Below are positions 33,691 through 46,472 of a stretch of DNA of 64,000 bases, piece after piece. The notes beneath the pieces are model-generated. The model had not been told where the DNA came from, did no database searches, and worked only from the letters and a program-made list of their open reading frames with translations. The position numbers were made by a program, and so were the translations under genes. The DNA is from Cordylochernes scorpioides (Eukaryota; Arthropoda; Arachnida; Pseudoscorpiones; Chernetidae). The stretch's first letter is position 1. Each line of letters opens with the position of its first letter. The stretch is from assembly GCA_030710605.1 (NCBI GenBank), contig CP092863.1, positions 135,313,069 to 135,377,068 on the forward strand, written 5' to 3'.

Positions 33691-35280
33691 AATAAAAAGA
33701 TTTACTGGCCGAAGTGTCTTTTATTTGAAGAACTATGAATGCCGGCCAGGAAGCCTCTATCTTTACGATTTTTATTTTGAATTATAAATAATTGAGATTA
33801 TTTCTACAGAACCCTCTTATCCTTCGATGTTTAAAAATTGAAAGAAGGAAGGAATGGCTCATCAGATATGTGATAGCTGAATTAATTATTCGACACACTA
33901 TCATAATAATCTGCTTAAAGAAATTGACCCAAATAGGAAAGATAATTTCACGGCAATACTTTATAAACCAGTGGCCATTCCAACATTTAATGATACTACA
34001 AATTTCGACGTAAGTGTAGATCAATCCAATCAATTTCTGTTCCAACTTGAATCTCCAATAACGATTTGATATCGAAGACCATCAATCACCAACCACATCC
34101 AATCATTGACAATATCATCCTGATTAATGAACCACCATTAACTAATTTCATTCAAAAATCCAACTGTACACATCATAAAGAGCCATATACGAACAAGATT
34201 AGTCCATAACACGAATCTCTTCCCCACAATTTAAAATTGTCAAAACCAGGTAAGTGCAGTTTTGTGTTATTCCATCAAAGCGCCAACTTATGCAGTGGTA
34301 GTGTTTTAATTATTTTCTGATTTATTTTATGTAACTTGCTTCCATGTCTATTTACAAGTTTTGAGAAAATTTTTAAAATATACATCTAGCTTTTTTCCCT
34401 AGATATTTGAAAATTTCCCAACTCGCTCAATTCAACAAACACATCAAGTGTATAAAATTACTGACGTTTGGGTTGTCGCCGTGGTCAGGAATAGACGAAT
34501 TTCCATATTCTCTTTCAAATCCTTGTGATAAATTTCTAATATAACTTCCAGATCACGTAGGTAGAGAGGGTGGTGGGGAATAAATTAATTTGTATATTTC
34601 CCCTCAAATATTAAAAATACGTGCGGCCATTTCTACGCGGTAATAGGCAGCTGACATTCCATAAAAAGATGTCGGAAGTTTGAAACTATAAATGGTGATG
34701 TGTGGTTCCCTCAGTAAAATTTAAATATTTAAAATTATTAGAATTTAGCCGAATGTAAAATATTACACACATTATATATATATATATTCGAAATTATTTT
34801 AAAGGCGTAAGATTCTTTTTGAAAATAAACAATTTCTACTGCCCTTACTGCAAATTTCCAGTGAGTGCAAGTAACCAAACTGGACTTTGGTATCTAAAAA
34901 ATGACAAAAAAATCTAATGATTAGTGTGAATAAAGGAAAATGGTCCTCTCAACCTGAAAATTTCACTTTCTCCACTCTCGGCTGTTCAAGAAGAAACAGT
35001 CAAATTAAACATTTTTAAGGGCACCTAATCCGGCACTTTCATCTCTAAATAGTTAAGCAACTTTTATAAATGTAATATATCTTCAATACTGAAATACCCG
35101 GATTAGTTATTGTTGCAGGTTCAGAAAAGTGTGGGAAATTGGAAATTTTTACACAATAACGTACTTTTTAAAATGATATATAAATAAAAAGGAAATTTGC
35201 ATAATTTTCTAATAGTCAAGGGCAATTTTAAAAATACCAAAAAAGCAAGACCAAATAAAAAATAAACAAATTATGTGCCA
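33691..35280. other. AT-rich region, a SINE scrap only
   Basis: At 34858-34890 CCAGTGAGTGCAAGTAACCA and following bases match the body of SINE family A. Otherwise I find no supported gene. Confidence 0.45.
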
Positions 35281-36259
35281 CAGCCTTTGAAATACTGGGA
35301 GTAGAACTTGCTGGTCCACTTTACCTCAAGAACAAGACCAAGGCATGGATTGTTCTATTTACCTGTGCCGTCTTCAGAGCTATACACCTGGAACTTGTAA
35401 CCTCATTAAGTACTGAAGCTTTCATACAAGCTCTGAGAAGATTTATATCCCGGAGAGGGCGACCAACAGTCATTTATTCTGATAATGGTACTAATTTTGT
35501 GGGCGCTAACAATGCTCTCAAGGCTTTAAACTGAAAAAGATAGTGTTAGACCAAAATCTTCACAAGATAAGTTCGAAGTTCATACCTCCTACTGCTGCAT
35601 AGTGGGGTGGTTGGTGGGAGCGTCTTATTCGTTCCATCAAGGATCTCCTTGTTCGAATTTTGGGCCATTCTTCAGTGTACTATGAAGAGATGTCTACTAT
35701 CCTATGTGATGTAGAAGCTACAATCAACAGTCGTCCGCTGACATACATTCATGAGGACTTTGATAGTTTGATTCCTTTATCACCCTCCATGTTTCTACAC
35801 GAATCAAAAGACGTGGGAGTTCCAGATCTTGATAAGTTGGATTCAAAGAAATTTCAAGATAGATATCGGCATTGCCAAAGGCTGCGAGAAGCTCTCAGAA
35901 GTCGCTTTCGGAGTGAATATCTGGGCCAGCTTGTCCAGAAGGCCAATGAGAGGACTCCGAAACTGTGTGTGGGTGATGTGATTATAGTGAAGGTGGAAGA
36001 CAAGAGGAGACTCCACTGGCCTATGGCAAGAATAGTGGAACTGTTTCCAGGAAGAGATGGACATTCTCGGGTTGCTAAAGTTCGCACAAAACTGGGAACC
36101 CTTATACGCCCTGTTCAGAAGCTCTACCCCCTGGAAGTTTCAAGTGGGGATTCAATTCTTCGATCCAAAGGAGATACTACAATTGAAGAAGAGCATAGTG
36201 AGGCTAAGCGAACTCGATGTGGACGCGTGGTCAAGCCACCACAGAGACTCAATTTATAA
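35281..36259 (+). pseudogene. BEL element integrase fragment (BEL-1)
   Basis: It opens in a frame reading TAFEILGVELAGPLYLKNKT and RGRPTVIYSDNGTNFVGANN, holding the first two acidic residues of the DDE core. After a TGA near 35533 and frame changes it continues from 35660 as 199 open codons with EEMSTILCDVEATINSRPLT, LRSRFRSEYL and RRLHWPMARIVELFPGRDG, the integrase C-terminus of BEL elements. The WWERL motif with the third acidic residue sits at 35614. Gag, protease and RT are missing. Confidence 0.85.
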
Positions 36260-36340
36260 TGCTTAACTCCTTTTATGTACCACATATATATCACTTATCT
36301 TAATTGTATGATTTGCTTCCTCAAATCATAGGTGGGAGTA

Positions 36341-36645
36341 TGTTAAATATCCATTATAGTGGGCGAGCGGCTCGAAAACACGACCCCATCGAGCAACACA
36401 TGGTGGCGGTGGGCGTGGTGTGCGCCTGCGCAGGATCGTGTATAGAACAGTTGCTTGCAGACAAAGAAAAATGGCGGTTGCCAATGTTTACGTTTTGGTT
36501 TCATTAAATTTTGTTCTTTAGTTTATATATATTTATACGTGTAAATAAATAATATTATCTTTAATATATTTCAAATTCAATTAAAATTAAAAGCAATAAA
36601 TAAAGGCTTTTTGTAAATTCTATTTATTTTTGCTATTAATTAACA
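36341..36645 (+). repeat. LTR of BEL-1
   Basis: It starts TGTTAAATATCCATTATAGT after the purine-rich AGGTGGGAGTA and ends TTAATTAACA, so the ends are inverted TGTTAA/TTAACA. AATAAA occurs at about 36597. It fits the 3' LTR of BEL-1, yet the next bases already encode a BEL Gag. Confidence 0.7.
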
Positions 36646-36656
36646 CTACGTTTAAA

Positions 36657-37770
36657 GAAGAAGCGTGCTATTAACAGATCATATTTAACGAAAACATGCA
36701 ATAAGATTGAAAGTGGACTTGACACGCTAATGAGAATTGAACTTGAAGAATTATTAGAACAATTGAATGAAATCATTTAATGAACTTAAATTAGTTGATC
36801 ACTAAATAGAAACGCTTTTCTTGAAACTGGCGATTTAGAGAGGGAATTACAGGGGGTAGAGGAATATCGAGAGAAATAGATTACTTGGAGATTTAGGGCA
36901 AATAAAAAGATTCGCCAATCAGATTCTCGTGGCGAAAATATACAGGATTCAAACTCACGAATAGATGAACCCGAAATGAGACATTATGTACCTTCCTGCA
37001 CGACTGTGAAGCTTCCGAAATTGATGATATCGAAATTTTATGGAAACTTTAGTGAATGGCTGACGTTCTGGAATTCTTTTGATGCAGCTATTCACCAGAA
37101 CAACTCACTGAACCCGATCGATAAATTTAACTATCTGAAGACACATCTCGGCGAACTGCACTAAACACATTCGAAGGTTTCGCTTTATCTGCGGACAATT
37201 ATGAAAAAGCTATAAAATTGCTTAAAGACAGATTTTACGCGATTAACCGACATATGAACAATTTGTTGTCAATGAGACCACTCAAAACGTCAAGCGATGT
37301 AAGAACCTTCCGCGAACTTTTTGACAACCTTTCTGTTCAAATAAGAAGTCTCGAGTCACTAAACGTGTCCATTGATGTTTACGGACAACTGTTGTGTCCG
37401 ATAATAATAAAGCTTCTACCTGCCGACCTTAATTTGGAGTTGAACAAAGAACTCCCGACAGGTTACGTAATTAATGACTTGATTACCTTTCTAGAAAGAC
37501 AATTAACTGCACGGGAGAAGAATTTTAGAAACGAAATCGGTACCGGGAATGAATCAACTTCTAAACCTAATTTAGTAAACAAACATCCAAAGACCAGATT
37601 CTACAATTGCGACAGGTTCAGAACTTTTGAATTAATTTCACAAATCTAATGAATGTGTATTTTGTGGTAAAGACAATCATGGAAGCCCTAAGTGTAACTT
37701 TGCCGCTAATTTGAGTTTAAACGAAAAGAGATCACTCATGAGGGAAAAAAGGTGTTTGTTATAAATGTCT
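36657..37770 (+). pseudogene. BEL-2 gag region
   Basis: It starts about 12 bases after the LTR: KKRAINRSYLTKTCNKIESG, then after stops TTVKLPKLMISKFYGNFSEW, which fits the DUF1759-type gag of BEL/Pao. The segment from 37218 (MRPLKTSSDVRTFRELFDNL; IIIKLLPADLNLELNKELP) continues it. Several stops interrupt the frame. Confidence 0.8.
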
Positions 37771-38431
37771 TCGGCCTTCTTATTTAAGTAAATTTTGCAA
37801 AAATGTAGTCCGTTGTTCGATCTGCAACATGTCTTCCCACCTGGATGTCATGTGCTCAAAACTGATTTTAGATAGAGGTGGATCTTCTAAGTCTCCAACG
37901 GTGCAAGATGAAACTCTCGCCAACTTATCAACCTCCCCAGACGTCTTGTTACCTACTTTGAGAGTGACCCTCAAAGGGAACAGAACGGAGAAGACGGCAC
38001 AAGCTATAATAGACACCGGATCCCAAAGATAATATATTTTACATAGCACAGCAATGGAAATGGAATACGAACAATCTAGGAGAGAGTTCTTCCGGCATTC
38101 CTTGTTTGGAGGATCGAGTACCGACGTAGTTGAACATGAGGTCTATACCATTCATTTATCTGACATCAATAATTCCTATCGCTGTGAGTTTGAAGCACTA
38201 GGTCAACCCCTTATCTGTGGAAGCATACCTCCGGTGTGTCTAAGATCATTTTTAGAAGGGAGTGAAGAGCTCGACGTGTCTGATTTGATGAGAGACCGTA
38301 TAGAAGTTCTTATAGGGGCGGACATCGCCGGGAGATTGCTAACTGATGATCAGAGAAGAATCTCATCTGGACTTGTGGCAATCCGTACCAAACTAGGATG
38401 GACTGTGATGGGAAAAATTCCTCCGACGTAG
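37771..38431 (+). pseudogene. BEL-2 knuckle and aspartic protease region
   Basis: A degenerate cysteine-rich stretch ends near 37835. It is followed by TLRVTLKGNRTEKTAQAIID and DTGSQ (catalytic Asp of the BEL protease), a TAA, and the downstream part, FEALGQPLICGSIPPV and RDRIEVLIGADIAGRLL. The stop after DTGSQR prevents a full product. Confidence 0.8.
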
Positions 38432-39982
38432 GTGAGAGATAACACCAGCTCCCTTTGCGTGACCACACTTTTATCTTTGGATTTAGAAAACTTGTGGAAA
38501 TTAGATGCAATTAGGGTCTCTGACGCGGAGGTTGAGAAGAAGACTCAGTCATTACAAGCTGAAATGGAGGAACATTTCGCCCACACCAGGACGAGAGATA
38601 TTGAGGGGCGCTATGAGGTAGCTCTACCCTGGGTGCAAGACAAGGAAAGGATTCCTTTGAATTGAAACCTAGCCGAAAACCAACTAAGTTCTGTGAGAAG
38701 AAAACTTGAAGAAGTTGGATACATGAAAGAGTATGGACAAATCTTTAAGGAATGGATGAATTAGGGGATAATCGAGTATGCCAGAGAGGATAAACTAGAT
38801 GGTGTACACTACCTGCCACATCGACCAGTGTATAAAAGGAACAGTCAAACTTCTAGAATACGGCCAATATTCAATGCGTCGGCCCGGAAGAGAGGTAAAC
38901 TTTCCCTGAATGACTGTCTGGATAAGGGACCCAATTTGATAGAAATTATACCAAAACTTTTAAATAAATTCCGGAAATATGAAGTAGGTGTCTCTTCCGA
39001 TATTGAGAAAGCATTTTTACAAATTGGAATAAAAGAAGAAGACCGAGAGTGGCACACAGAAGACGGAAGATTGATCACGTATCGACATAAAAGGGTTGTT
39101 TTTGGAATTACGACTAGTCCGTATCTTTTAAAGGCTACCTTATCTTTCCACTTAGATAAGGCTCCTGAACATTTAAATATCACAGCTGAACAGTCGAAAT
39201 CATCCTTTTAGGTTGACAATTGTTTAGCCAGTTTTCAGAATGTTGAGGAAACGGAGAAATTCGTGAAAGAATCTACTGAACTGCTCTCTACAGCTTGTTT
39301 CAATCTCCGAGATTGGGTGAGTAACGTTACAGACTTTTCTCTTATGAACCCACTGAATAAGGAAGTGAACATTTTAGGAATAACATGGAATACTGATAGA
39401 GACACACTGACAATTGGTTTGGAAGATTTTGAATTAATTGGACCAACCACCAAGAGAAAAGTACTTTCAATTGCGAGCAAGATATTTGATCCATTAGGAG
39501 TTGCTTGTCCTGTGACTTTAATTCCCAAGCTGATATTACAGGAAACTTGGACACAGAAGTTGACATGGGACGAAGTCCTACTTGGATGTTTAGTACAAAG
39601 ATTTTGGAAGTGGTTTAGCAAACTGAAACACTTGCCTAACATAGAAATTCCTAGATGGCTCTGTTTTAAGGACTCTTATGTAGAGAAAACCACTCTCCAC
39701 ATCTTTTGCGACGCCAGTCAGTTTGCCTATGCAACCTGTATTTTCCTCCACATTGAAAAGGAAGATAGAGTGGACATCCAATTAATACAGGCTCGAACAC
39801 GAGTAGCTCCACTGAAGAAACTCACCATCCCAAGATTGGAGCTTTTGGCTTGTCTGATTGGAGCTCGTTTGGCAGCTAACGTCATACAAGATCTGGAATT
39901 TGAGGAAATTCCAAGATTTTATTGGACCGTTTCGACCAATGCTCTCTGTTGAATCCAAAGGGAAGACAACTGGGCAGCCTTT
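38432..39982 (+). pseudogene. BEL-2 reverse transcriptase and RNase H
   Basis: The 38828 frame holds RT motifs: RIRPIFNASARKRGKLSLND, VGVSSDIEKAFLQIGI (motif A Asp) and RVVFGITTSPYLL (motif B). At 39209 the codon for the Tyr of the expected YVDN motif is TAG. The frame from 39263 continues with RNase H features (LHIFCDASQFAYATCIFL; VAPLKKLTIPRLELLACLIG). BEL-type RT uses YVDD or YVDN. At least three stops interrupt it. Confidence 0.85.
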
Positions 39983-41812
39983 GTGATGAACCGTGTTAAG
40001 GAAATTCATAATCTTAGCTCCCCCGAATCTTGGCGCCACATACCAGGCCGATTAAACCCGGCAGACCTCCCATCTCGGGGATGTTCAGCAGAAACACTTA
40101 AGGAGACAAGATGGTGGGAGGGACCTGCATGGTTAAAGGAATCTCAAGAAGAGTGGCCCAAATCAACCATTATCCCTGATTTGGAGATTGTTTATTCTGA
40201 GAGGCGCAAGACCATCCTGAACACCTTGTGTACGACAAGAGAAAATGAAAATTTATTTGAACGATATTCCCGTTTTTTAAGAAAAGTACGAATCATCGCC
40301 TGGATATACAGATTCTTCAACAACGCCAAGATTGATAGAAGAAAGATAATTTCAGAAGATCTCAGTACAGAAGAAATCACTAAGTCAGAAATAATACTGA
40401 TGAGACTTATCCAAAGAGAATCGTTTTCAGGGCATGAAGATAAGAAACTACAAGGCTTTAAGTTACTAGTAGACTCTTCAGGGATTTTAAGAATAAAAAC
40501 TAAAATTTGCAGAAGAGAAGATTTCGCTAATTTTAGAATGCCCATTTTATTGCCCTCAGATCACTTCTTGGTCTCTTTGCTCATCAGGTGGAACCATGAA
40601 ACCCACGGGCACGCCGGTCTTCAAACGCTCCTCGGTATTCTGAGAGAAAACTATTGGATACTAAGATCCAGGAAAACCGTCAAGAAGATCATCAATCAAT
40701 GCATTCGCTGTAAACGATTCACCGCGACACCAGCTACCGTCGAATCAACATCATTACCAGAAGACAGAGTACGAGATGCTGCAGTTTTCGAAATAGTAGG
40801 AGTTGATCTAACAGGACATCTTATCTTAAAGAATAAGAAGAAAGCATGGATTGTCATCTTCACATGTGCAGTGTATAGAGGAGTTCATCTGGAACTTGTG
40901 CCATCTTTGTCTTTGGAAGCCTTCCTCCAAGCTTTCCGCTGATTTATTGCTCGAAGAGGCCGACCATTGATTGTGTATTCGGATAATGGGACTAATTTCA
41001 AAAGCATGGCTAATACTTTAAAGAAGATTGATTTTTCGAGATTAAAATGTGATCCCACATTGAAAAACATCACCTGGAAATTCATACCTCCTGGTGCTCC
41101 TTGGTGGGATGGATGGTGGGAGCGTTTGATTGGAATGATGAAACAATTGCTCTTTAGGATTCTCGGTCAAACCTCCTTGAGATATGAAGAACTGTCCACG
41201 GTAATGTGTAACGTCGAAAGCTTGGTGAACACGCGTCCTCTGACCTACCTAACTGAAGAAAATGAGGATCTCGTTCCATTGACACCTTCGTTGTTCTTAC
41301 ATGAGGTCAGAGTGGTTGGCGTTCCAGACCTGGACTTGATTGATAACCAGACCCTCTCCCGCAAATATAAATATATCAAACGTGTACGAGAAGATCTTAG
41401 AGAACGATTTCGTATCGAATATTTTGGATTCCTGAGACAAGAAACGAGACGCCTGAAGACTACCATACCATTCAAGGTGGGAGACATGGTGCTCATTGAA
41501 CATGAGAGTTTAAAGAGACTACACTGGCCGTTAGCCAGAATAATCCAACTCTATCCAGGAAAAGACGGATTTGTGAGGGTTGCGGAAGTGAAAACTTCAT
41601 CAGGTGATAAAATACGACCTATTCAAAAACTCTACAATTTAGAGATAACGCCCGAGATAAGATGTCGAGACCCTCTAACGGAGCGATCTCCCACACAAGA
41701 AGTTCGATTGACAACTGAAGAGGACCCCTTGATTTCACAACAAGAGCAACATCACATTGAAACCCCAAATGTTGTGTCAAGTTACGGACGGCCCATCAAG
41801 AGATCCAACTGA
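39983..41812 (+). pseudogene. BEL-2 integrase
   Basis: Two long frames are split by one TGA at 40940. The first (319 codons) contains WRHIPGRLNPADLPSRG (the RNase H end), the HHCC finger (NHETHGHAGLQTLL to CIRCKRF) and VGVDLTGHLIL (first Asp). The second (281 codons) contains YSDNGTNF (second Asp), WWERLIGMMK (Glu) and RLHWPLARIIQLYPGKDG. Only one nonsense change separates them, so this part is much better preserved than gag. Confidence 0.9.
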
Positions 41813-41879
41813 CTGGATCTACTGAACTTTTCCTTTCCATGTTTGAGTCGTCGAGGCGCCAACTCAAAGGTGGGAGAAA

Positions 41880-42221
41880 TGTTGGAAAAGAAAAAGTTAG
41901 AAGCAGCCAATGGGAGGCCGACGGAGGGGGCTACGGGGATGCAGCGGCTGGAATGAGAAGAACAATAACAGAAGAACTTGTAAACAACTTTCGAACGCGA
42001 TAATTTGCCCTGATCCCCGATTCTTTTAGTGTAAATATTTAAATATATAATTAATTAAATAATACTTTATTTATTTTCTTAATTTATAATAAATATAAAT
42101 TTCCCTCCTGTTTTCGTCGTACATTTTAAAAAGCGACACCACAATTTTGAACCTTCAACCCTGCCGACCAAGATTAGAGGTGAGCGACTCCTTCTATAGA
42201 ACTTAGATCGTTGCCACAACA
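41880..42221 (+). repeat. 3' LTR of BEL-2
   Basis: It starts TGTTGGAAAAGAAAAAGTTA after AAAGGTGGGAGAAA and ends TTGCCACAACA. The inverted ends TGTTG/CAACA delimit 342 bp. It does not resemble the LTR at 36341, so BEL-2 has no matching 5' LTR in the window. Confidence 0.75.
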
Positions 42222-42252
42222 CAGAGTGGCGGTGAAATCGCAATAGTTATAA

Positions 42253-43045
42253 TATCAATTTTTTTTATTTCAAGGTAAAATATCGACTATTTCTAACCTT
42301 TTTGGATGAGGTATGAAAGGGTGAATTATGAAGAGTAATGACGAACGGAAAAACAAAAGTGTCCAGGGATGGGAATCGAACCCACAATGTTCCGCTTACC
42401 GTGCAGATGCCGTGTCCACTAGGCTACCCTGGACGTATTTTTCCATTCGTAAATGATACATAAAGTAACTTATAATACAATATAATATAATGCGGCCTGT
42501 GATTGTAAAACGACGCTTGAAGTTACACCGCATGAGTTTCTTTTAAACGAAATATCAAAATTTTTTATTTCAAGGTAAAATATCGACTATTTCTAACCTT
42601 TTTGGGTGAGGTTTGAAAGGGCGAATTATGAAGAGTAATGACGAACGGAAAAACAAAAGTGTCCAGGGATGAGAATCGAGCCCGCAATGTTCCGCTTACC
42701 GTGAAGATGCCGTGTCCACTAGGCTACCCTGGACCCTCAAGTGTCGTTTTACAATCGCAGGCCGCAGTGTATTATATTGTATTAAAGTTACTTTAAGTAT
42801 CATTTATGAACGGAAAAATACGTCCAGGGTAGCCTAGTGGACATGGCATCTGCCCGGTAAGCGGAACATTGTGGGTTCGATTCCCATCCCTGGGCACTTT
42901 TATTTTTCCGTTCGTCATTACTCTTCATAATTCACCCTTTCATACCTCATCCAAAAAGGTTAGAAATAGTCGATGTTTTACCTTGAAATAAACAATTTTG
43001 ATATTTCGTTGAAAAGAAACTCATGCGGTGTAAACTTCAAGTGTC
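42253..43045. repeat. Three tRNA-like SINE family B units, two inverted
   Basis: The tRNA-like modules lie at 42361-42434 (-), 42661-42734 (-) and 42822-42895 (+). Each reads GTCCAGGGTAGCCTAGTGGA (A box) and has GGTTCGATTCC-type B boxes; the copy at 42661 is altered. Each is linked to a ~150-bp tail with TTTTTCCGTTCGTCATTACT. Copies 2 and 3 face each other, making a large inverted repeat. The anticodon loop reads GGT but lacks the usual U33, so these look like SINE heads rather than tRNA genes. Confidence 0.7.
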
Positions 43046-43098
43046 GTTTTACAATCACAGGCCGCAGTGTATTATATTGTATCATACGTTATAATATA

Positions 43099-43232
43099 AT
43101 AAAAAAAGTAAAAATACAACCTTTCGCAATGAGTTTCTTTTTTTTTTTAAGAAACTTTTTAAAAGAAACTCATTGCGAAAGGTTGTATTTTTACTATTAT
43201 TATTTGTAGCGCAAAATTTTCGTTTACTTCAA
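43099..43232. mobile_element. Small foldback element, copy 2
   Basis: The hairpin arms AGTAAAAATACAACCTTTCG and their complement are separated by a short T/A-rich loop, followed by TTTGTAGCGCAA and GTTTACTTCAA. An exact 11-bp duplication, GTTATAATATA, flanks it (43088-43098, 43233-43243). It matches the unit at 20135-20270 in length and sequence. Confidence 0.75.
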
Positions 43233-43243
43233 GTTATAATATA

Positions 43244-43735
43244 GTTACCTAGAATAATAAAAGGGGCGCATTTCAGAATAGAATGTTTTTAGAACGTTTA
43301 CGAATAATGTAGAAAAATCGGAGAACAGTTGATTAGCCAATCTAAAGCGATTGCGCAAGGCTTAGCGCTGGCGGCTTTCTGATTAGCTGACCAATCATGA
43401 CCGTTCTGGAAAGATCTACTCCGGGGTATATAGGGAAGAGGAACTCATGTCGGGGGAAGAACGAAGCTACGTGGTGTACTCCAAACAAGCTGCTGTCTCA
43501 AGAGGTCGGACTGCTGCTTACCGCCGACGCCGGTATACTTCCGGGAATATTATAGAAGGTTTTACAAACTTCTGTCTCCTGTTCTGCTTCTGCCTTCCTT
43601 CACTTTGCTGCAGTTGGTGAGTTTGTAACTGCTGTTTTCTTTGTTGTTGTTTTATTTTGCATTCTTCTGTAATTATTGATTAGGCTTTAATAAAGTTCTT
43701 AAGATCATTTGAACCCACGCAAGTTATTCTTTGTC
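43244..43735 (+). promoter_or_regulatory. LTR-like promoter and polyadenylation segment
   Basis: Two CCAAT boxes (43337, 43391), TATATA (43427-43432) and AATAAA (43689) occur in the order and spacing of an LTR, and the segment ends AACAACGCAACA. It is GC-richer than its surroundings. I could not fix a TG start or a target duplication, so it may be a solo LTR or part of one. Confidence 0.4.
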
Positions 43736-44879
43736 AATTAACAACGCAACAATATAGTGTGGGAGTCTTTTTATTTAATAATATTGGGGGCTTACTATTT
43801 TCGTATGGATATTAAATTTATTTTGGGTAAAATTTGATTCTCTTGATTATCATGTTTTGTAAATTTATATTGGCTATGGTAAATTTATAAATTTAGAATT
43901 CACGCGACTAAGATTAAATAATTAATAAATATAAATTTTCATTGTAAAAAAGGTTTTTAAAATGCACTAAAATAGGAAAAATAAATATTTTATGTCATTT
44001 AATGTGAAACGACTAATGAACACGTTTTTATTGTTTTCACTCAATTTTTAACCTTTTCCCTCTTTTATATGGAAATCCTTACCCACTGCTTTTCTTTAGA
44101 CTCTTATAAATCCAAATTTTCAATGGTGGAGTAGTTGATATATTTGTTTTCTCCTTTACAGTGCACTAAAATCCTTGTAACAGCCTACAAACGAATCATC
44201 ACTGCGAAATTTGTATACCAAACTTCGCATCATTGTTTTGTGAAACGTTTACCAGACTTTGTTTCACAACTGGATTACATAATATTCCATATACTATGGT
44301 CCTTGCAGAATCATTTGATACCAATCTTTTGGATTTCTGTTCATTTGGAATTCTGAAAAAAAAAAGACAAAGGAACTACTAGAGTGGAAGACTTCTGAAA
44401 AAGTTGCTCTTTCTCTTGGGAAGCAATCAATACCTTGGTGAAAATATTCTATTCATTTATAAACACAGCGATGTCGTTTTTTTATTCAATGTTCAGGAAA
44501 TATTATAATGAAAAAGATGAAATAAAGAATTTTTTGTCGTTTCAAATTCGTTATTTAAAAAAAAAAAATCCTTCTTTATATGCGCAGTATTTTTGGGAAC
44601 AGAAGAATTATTTTAAGACTAGTGTCTAGGATTGGTCATCAGCAAACAGCATACAAAGGGCTAGTATATGTATAATCCTTTGGAAAATAAAATCTGGCTT
44701 GGTATGGCCCATTGCCCATATTCACAACCTATACAGTGACATGGTATTTTTCTAAAATATTCTATAGGATTTTCCTCATTCCTGAAAATATTTACGATAA
44801 TAGTTTTAAGATATGTTAAGTAGCTGCCTCTTAATATAAAATATTAATTATTTGAAATAATTGAACATTTTACAGAAAC
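43736..44879. other. AT-rich region without recognised genes
   Basis: Contains short ORFs at 44135 and 44435 with no recognisable domain and biased, low-complexity composition. Confidence 0.4.
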
Positions 44880-45620
44880 TGATCTTGATACAATGATATC
44901 ACAGCTAAACCAAATCTCCAGGAATAGATCGTATTTCGAATCGGATGATATAACGGTCATATAATCAAATGAAACTCCTTCTATTAAGGACCTTCAATAA
45001 ATGCATGAAAATGAGTAATTTCCTTCTTTCTTGGGAAAACTCCACCGTACGTTTTTTCAACAAACCCAACAAGCCAAACAATATGAGTTATAAATCCTAT
45101 CGCCCTATATGCCTCCTTCCCAACTTAGCCAAAATCTTTGAGAAATAGATTGCCAGAAATATGATGGATCACTTAACTCCCCTGCTGAACACAAGTCGGT
45201 TTCTTGAAGGGACGTGATCTCCGTTCTTGAAGAAATAACTAGGAGCATCATAGAATTTAAAGGAAACCAACTAGTCGCCCTACTTCTAGTATATATTACT
45301 GCGACAACTCCTGGCATCCAATTATAATTAAATCCCTTGATCAGCTGAACACTCCATTTGATAAGAAAATATATAATATAATCATATTTTCAAAACCATA
45401 AAGTCTTATATATTTGAATACGCTGGATTTATTGTATCAAAACAACTAAACAAATGATGTCCACAGGAAGGAACACCGTTACTTTGGAACGTTATTTTCA
45501 ACGGTCTCCTCTTCCGCCTTACTCAAATATCAAAAATTCGTCCTGTAGCATATGCTGATGATGTGAATATCGTTCTCTGATCCACAAATATAATAGACTT
45601 GAGAAATTTAATCTATACAG
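44880..45620 (+). pseudogene. LINE reverse transcriptase fragment
   Basis: Translation across frames gives PGIDRISN, FNKPNKPNNMSYKSYRPICL (the fingers motif of Jockey/CR1/I-type RT), PNLAKIFEK, then IRPVAYADDVNIVL (motif C) near 45570. Stops and frameshifts are frequent. Confidence 0.7.
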
Positions 45621-46109
45621 TTCTACATGTGATAGACCAACGGTGCGATGAAACTAAACTATCTTTATCAACCGAAAAACAACTTTAACTTATATTCATA
45701 ATCAGCCTTATTTAACAATAGAAAACAAAGGAGTAGACCTGAAAATTACCGATCAATACTCGGAGTCTCTTTCTCTGATAACAAAAACAAGTCTTTCAAG
45801 TCACATAGAGGATATTGTAGCTCAATGTAACAAAATAAAGAACATTCTTTTCTCAATTTGCAAAATATCTTGGAGGTTTGAATATAAGAAGCACAATTTA
45901 TAAATAACCCATACGATCGAAAACCACTTATGCTAGAGAAATATGGTTTCCATATATTTATATATGTTCTTTACAGAAACTTCATTCACCACAAAATAAT
46001 ATTCTTATCTCAGTGGTACATGGATATTGACCCATATCATTCGAATGTCCACACCTCCTTTCACATAAGAAATCTTCATAAAAGAAGATCTCAACTATAA
46101 ATCAATGTA

Positions 46110-46472
46110 GTGCGAACTGAAGAGCAAAATTTACAGGGAAATATTAACAACAATAATTGGCGAAGAAAAACTATTATTATGAATCATTTGTATCAATCCA
46201 TTCATAATGCTAATTACACAATTCGCACTATTTTTCCAAACGTAATTCCTACACAGTTTCATCCAAATTTTATAGTTACTCAATTTGTCCCATCACACCG
46301 AAAATTCCAGAAATACTTACATAAAAGAGGTCTATCAGAAACACCAAATTGTTCCTGCGGAGAAACTGAACAAACTGCTCTCCACCTTATCTATGACTGT
46401 TCGAACTTTGCAGAAATGAGACATCGTTTGTTCCCTGATCTAAATATAAATTTTATGAACTCTGTAGAATAA
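46110..46472 (+). pseudogene. LINE C-terminal zinc-finger region
   Basis: A 120-codon open frame ends with HKRGLSETPNCSCGETEQTA followed by HLIYDC. This C-x-C-x7-H-x4-C finger is typical of the C-terminus of Jockey/I-type LINE ORF2. It belongs with the RT at 44880. Confidence 0.75.

Noticed and set aside
42361..42434. Functional tRNA gene with GGT anticodon
   Set aside because: No U33, several near copies with shared non-tRNA tails, and inverted arrangement. A SINE head is more likely.
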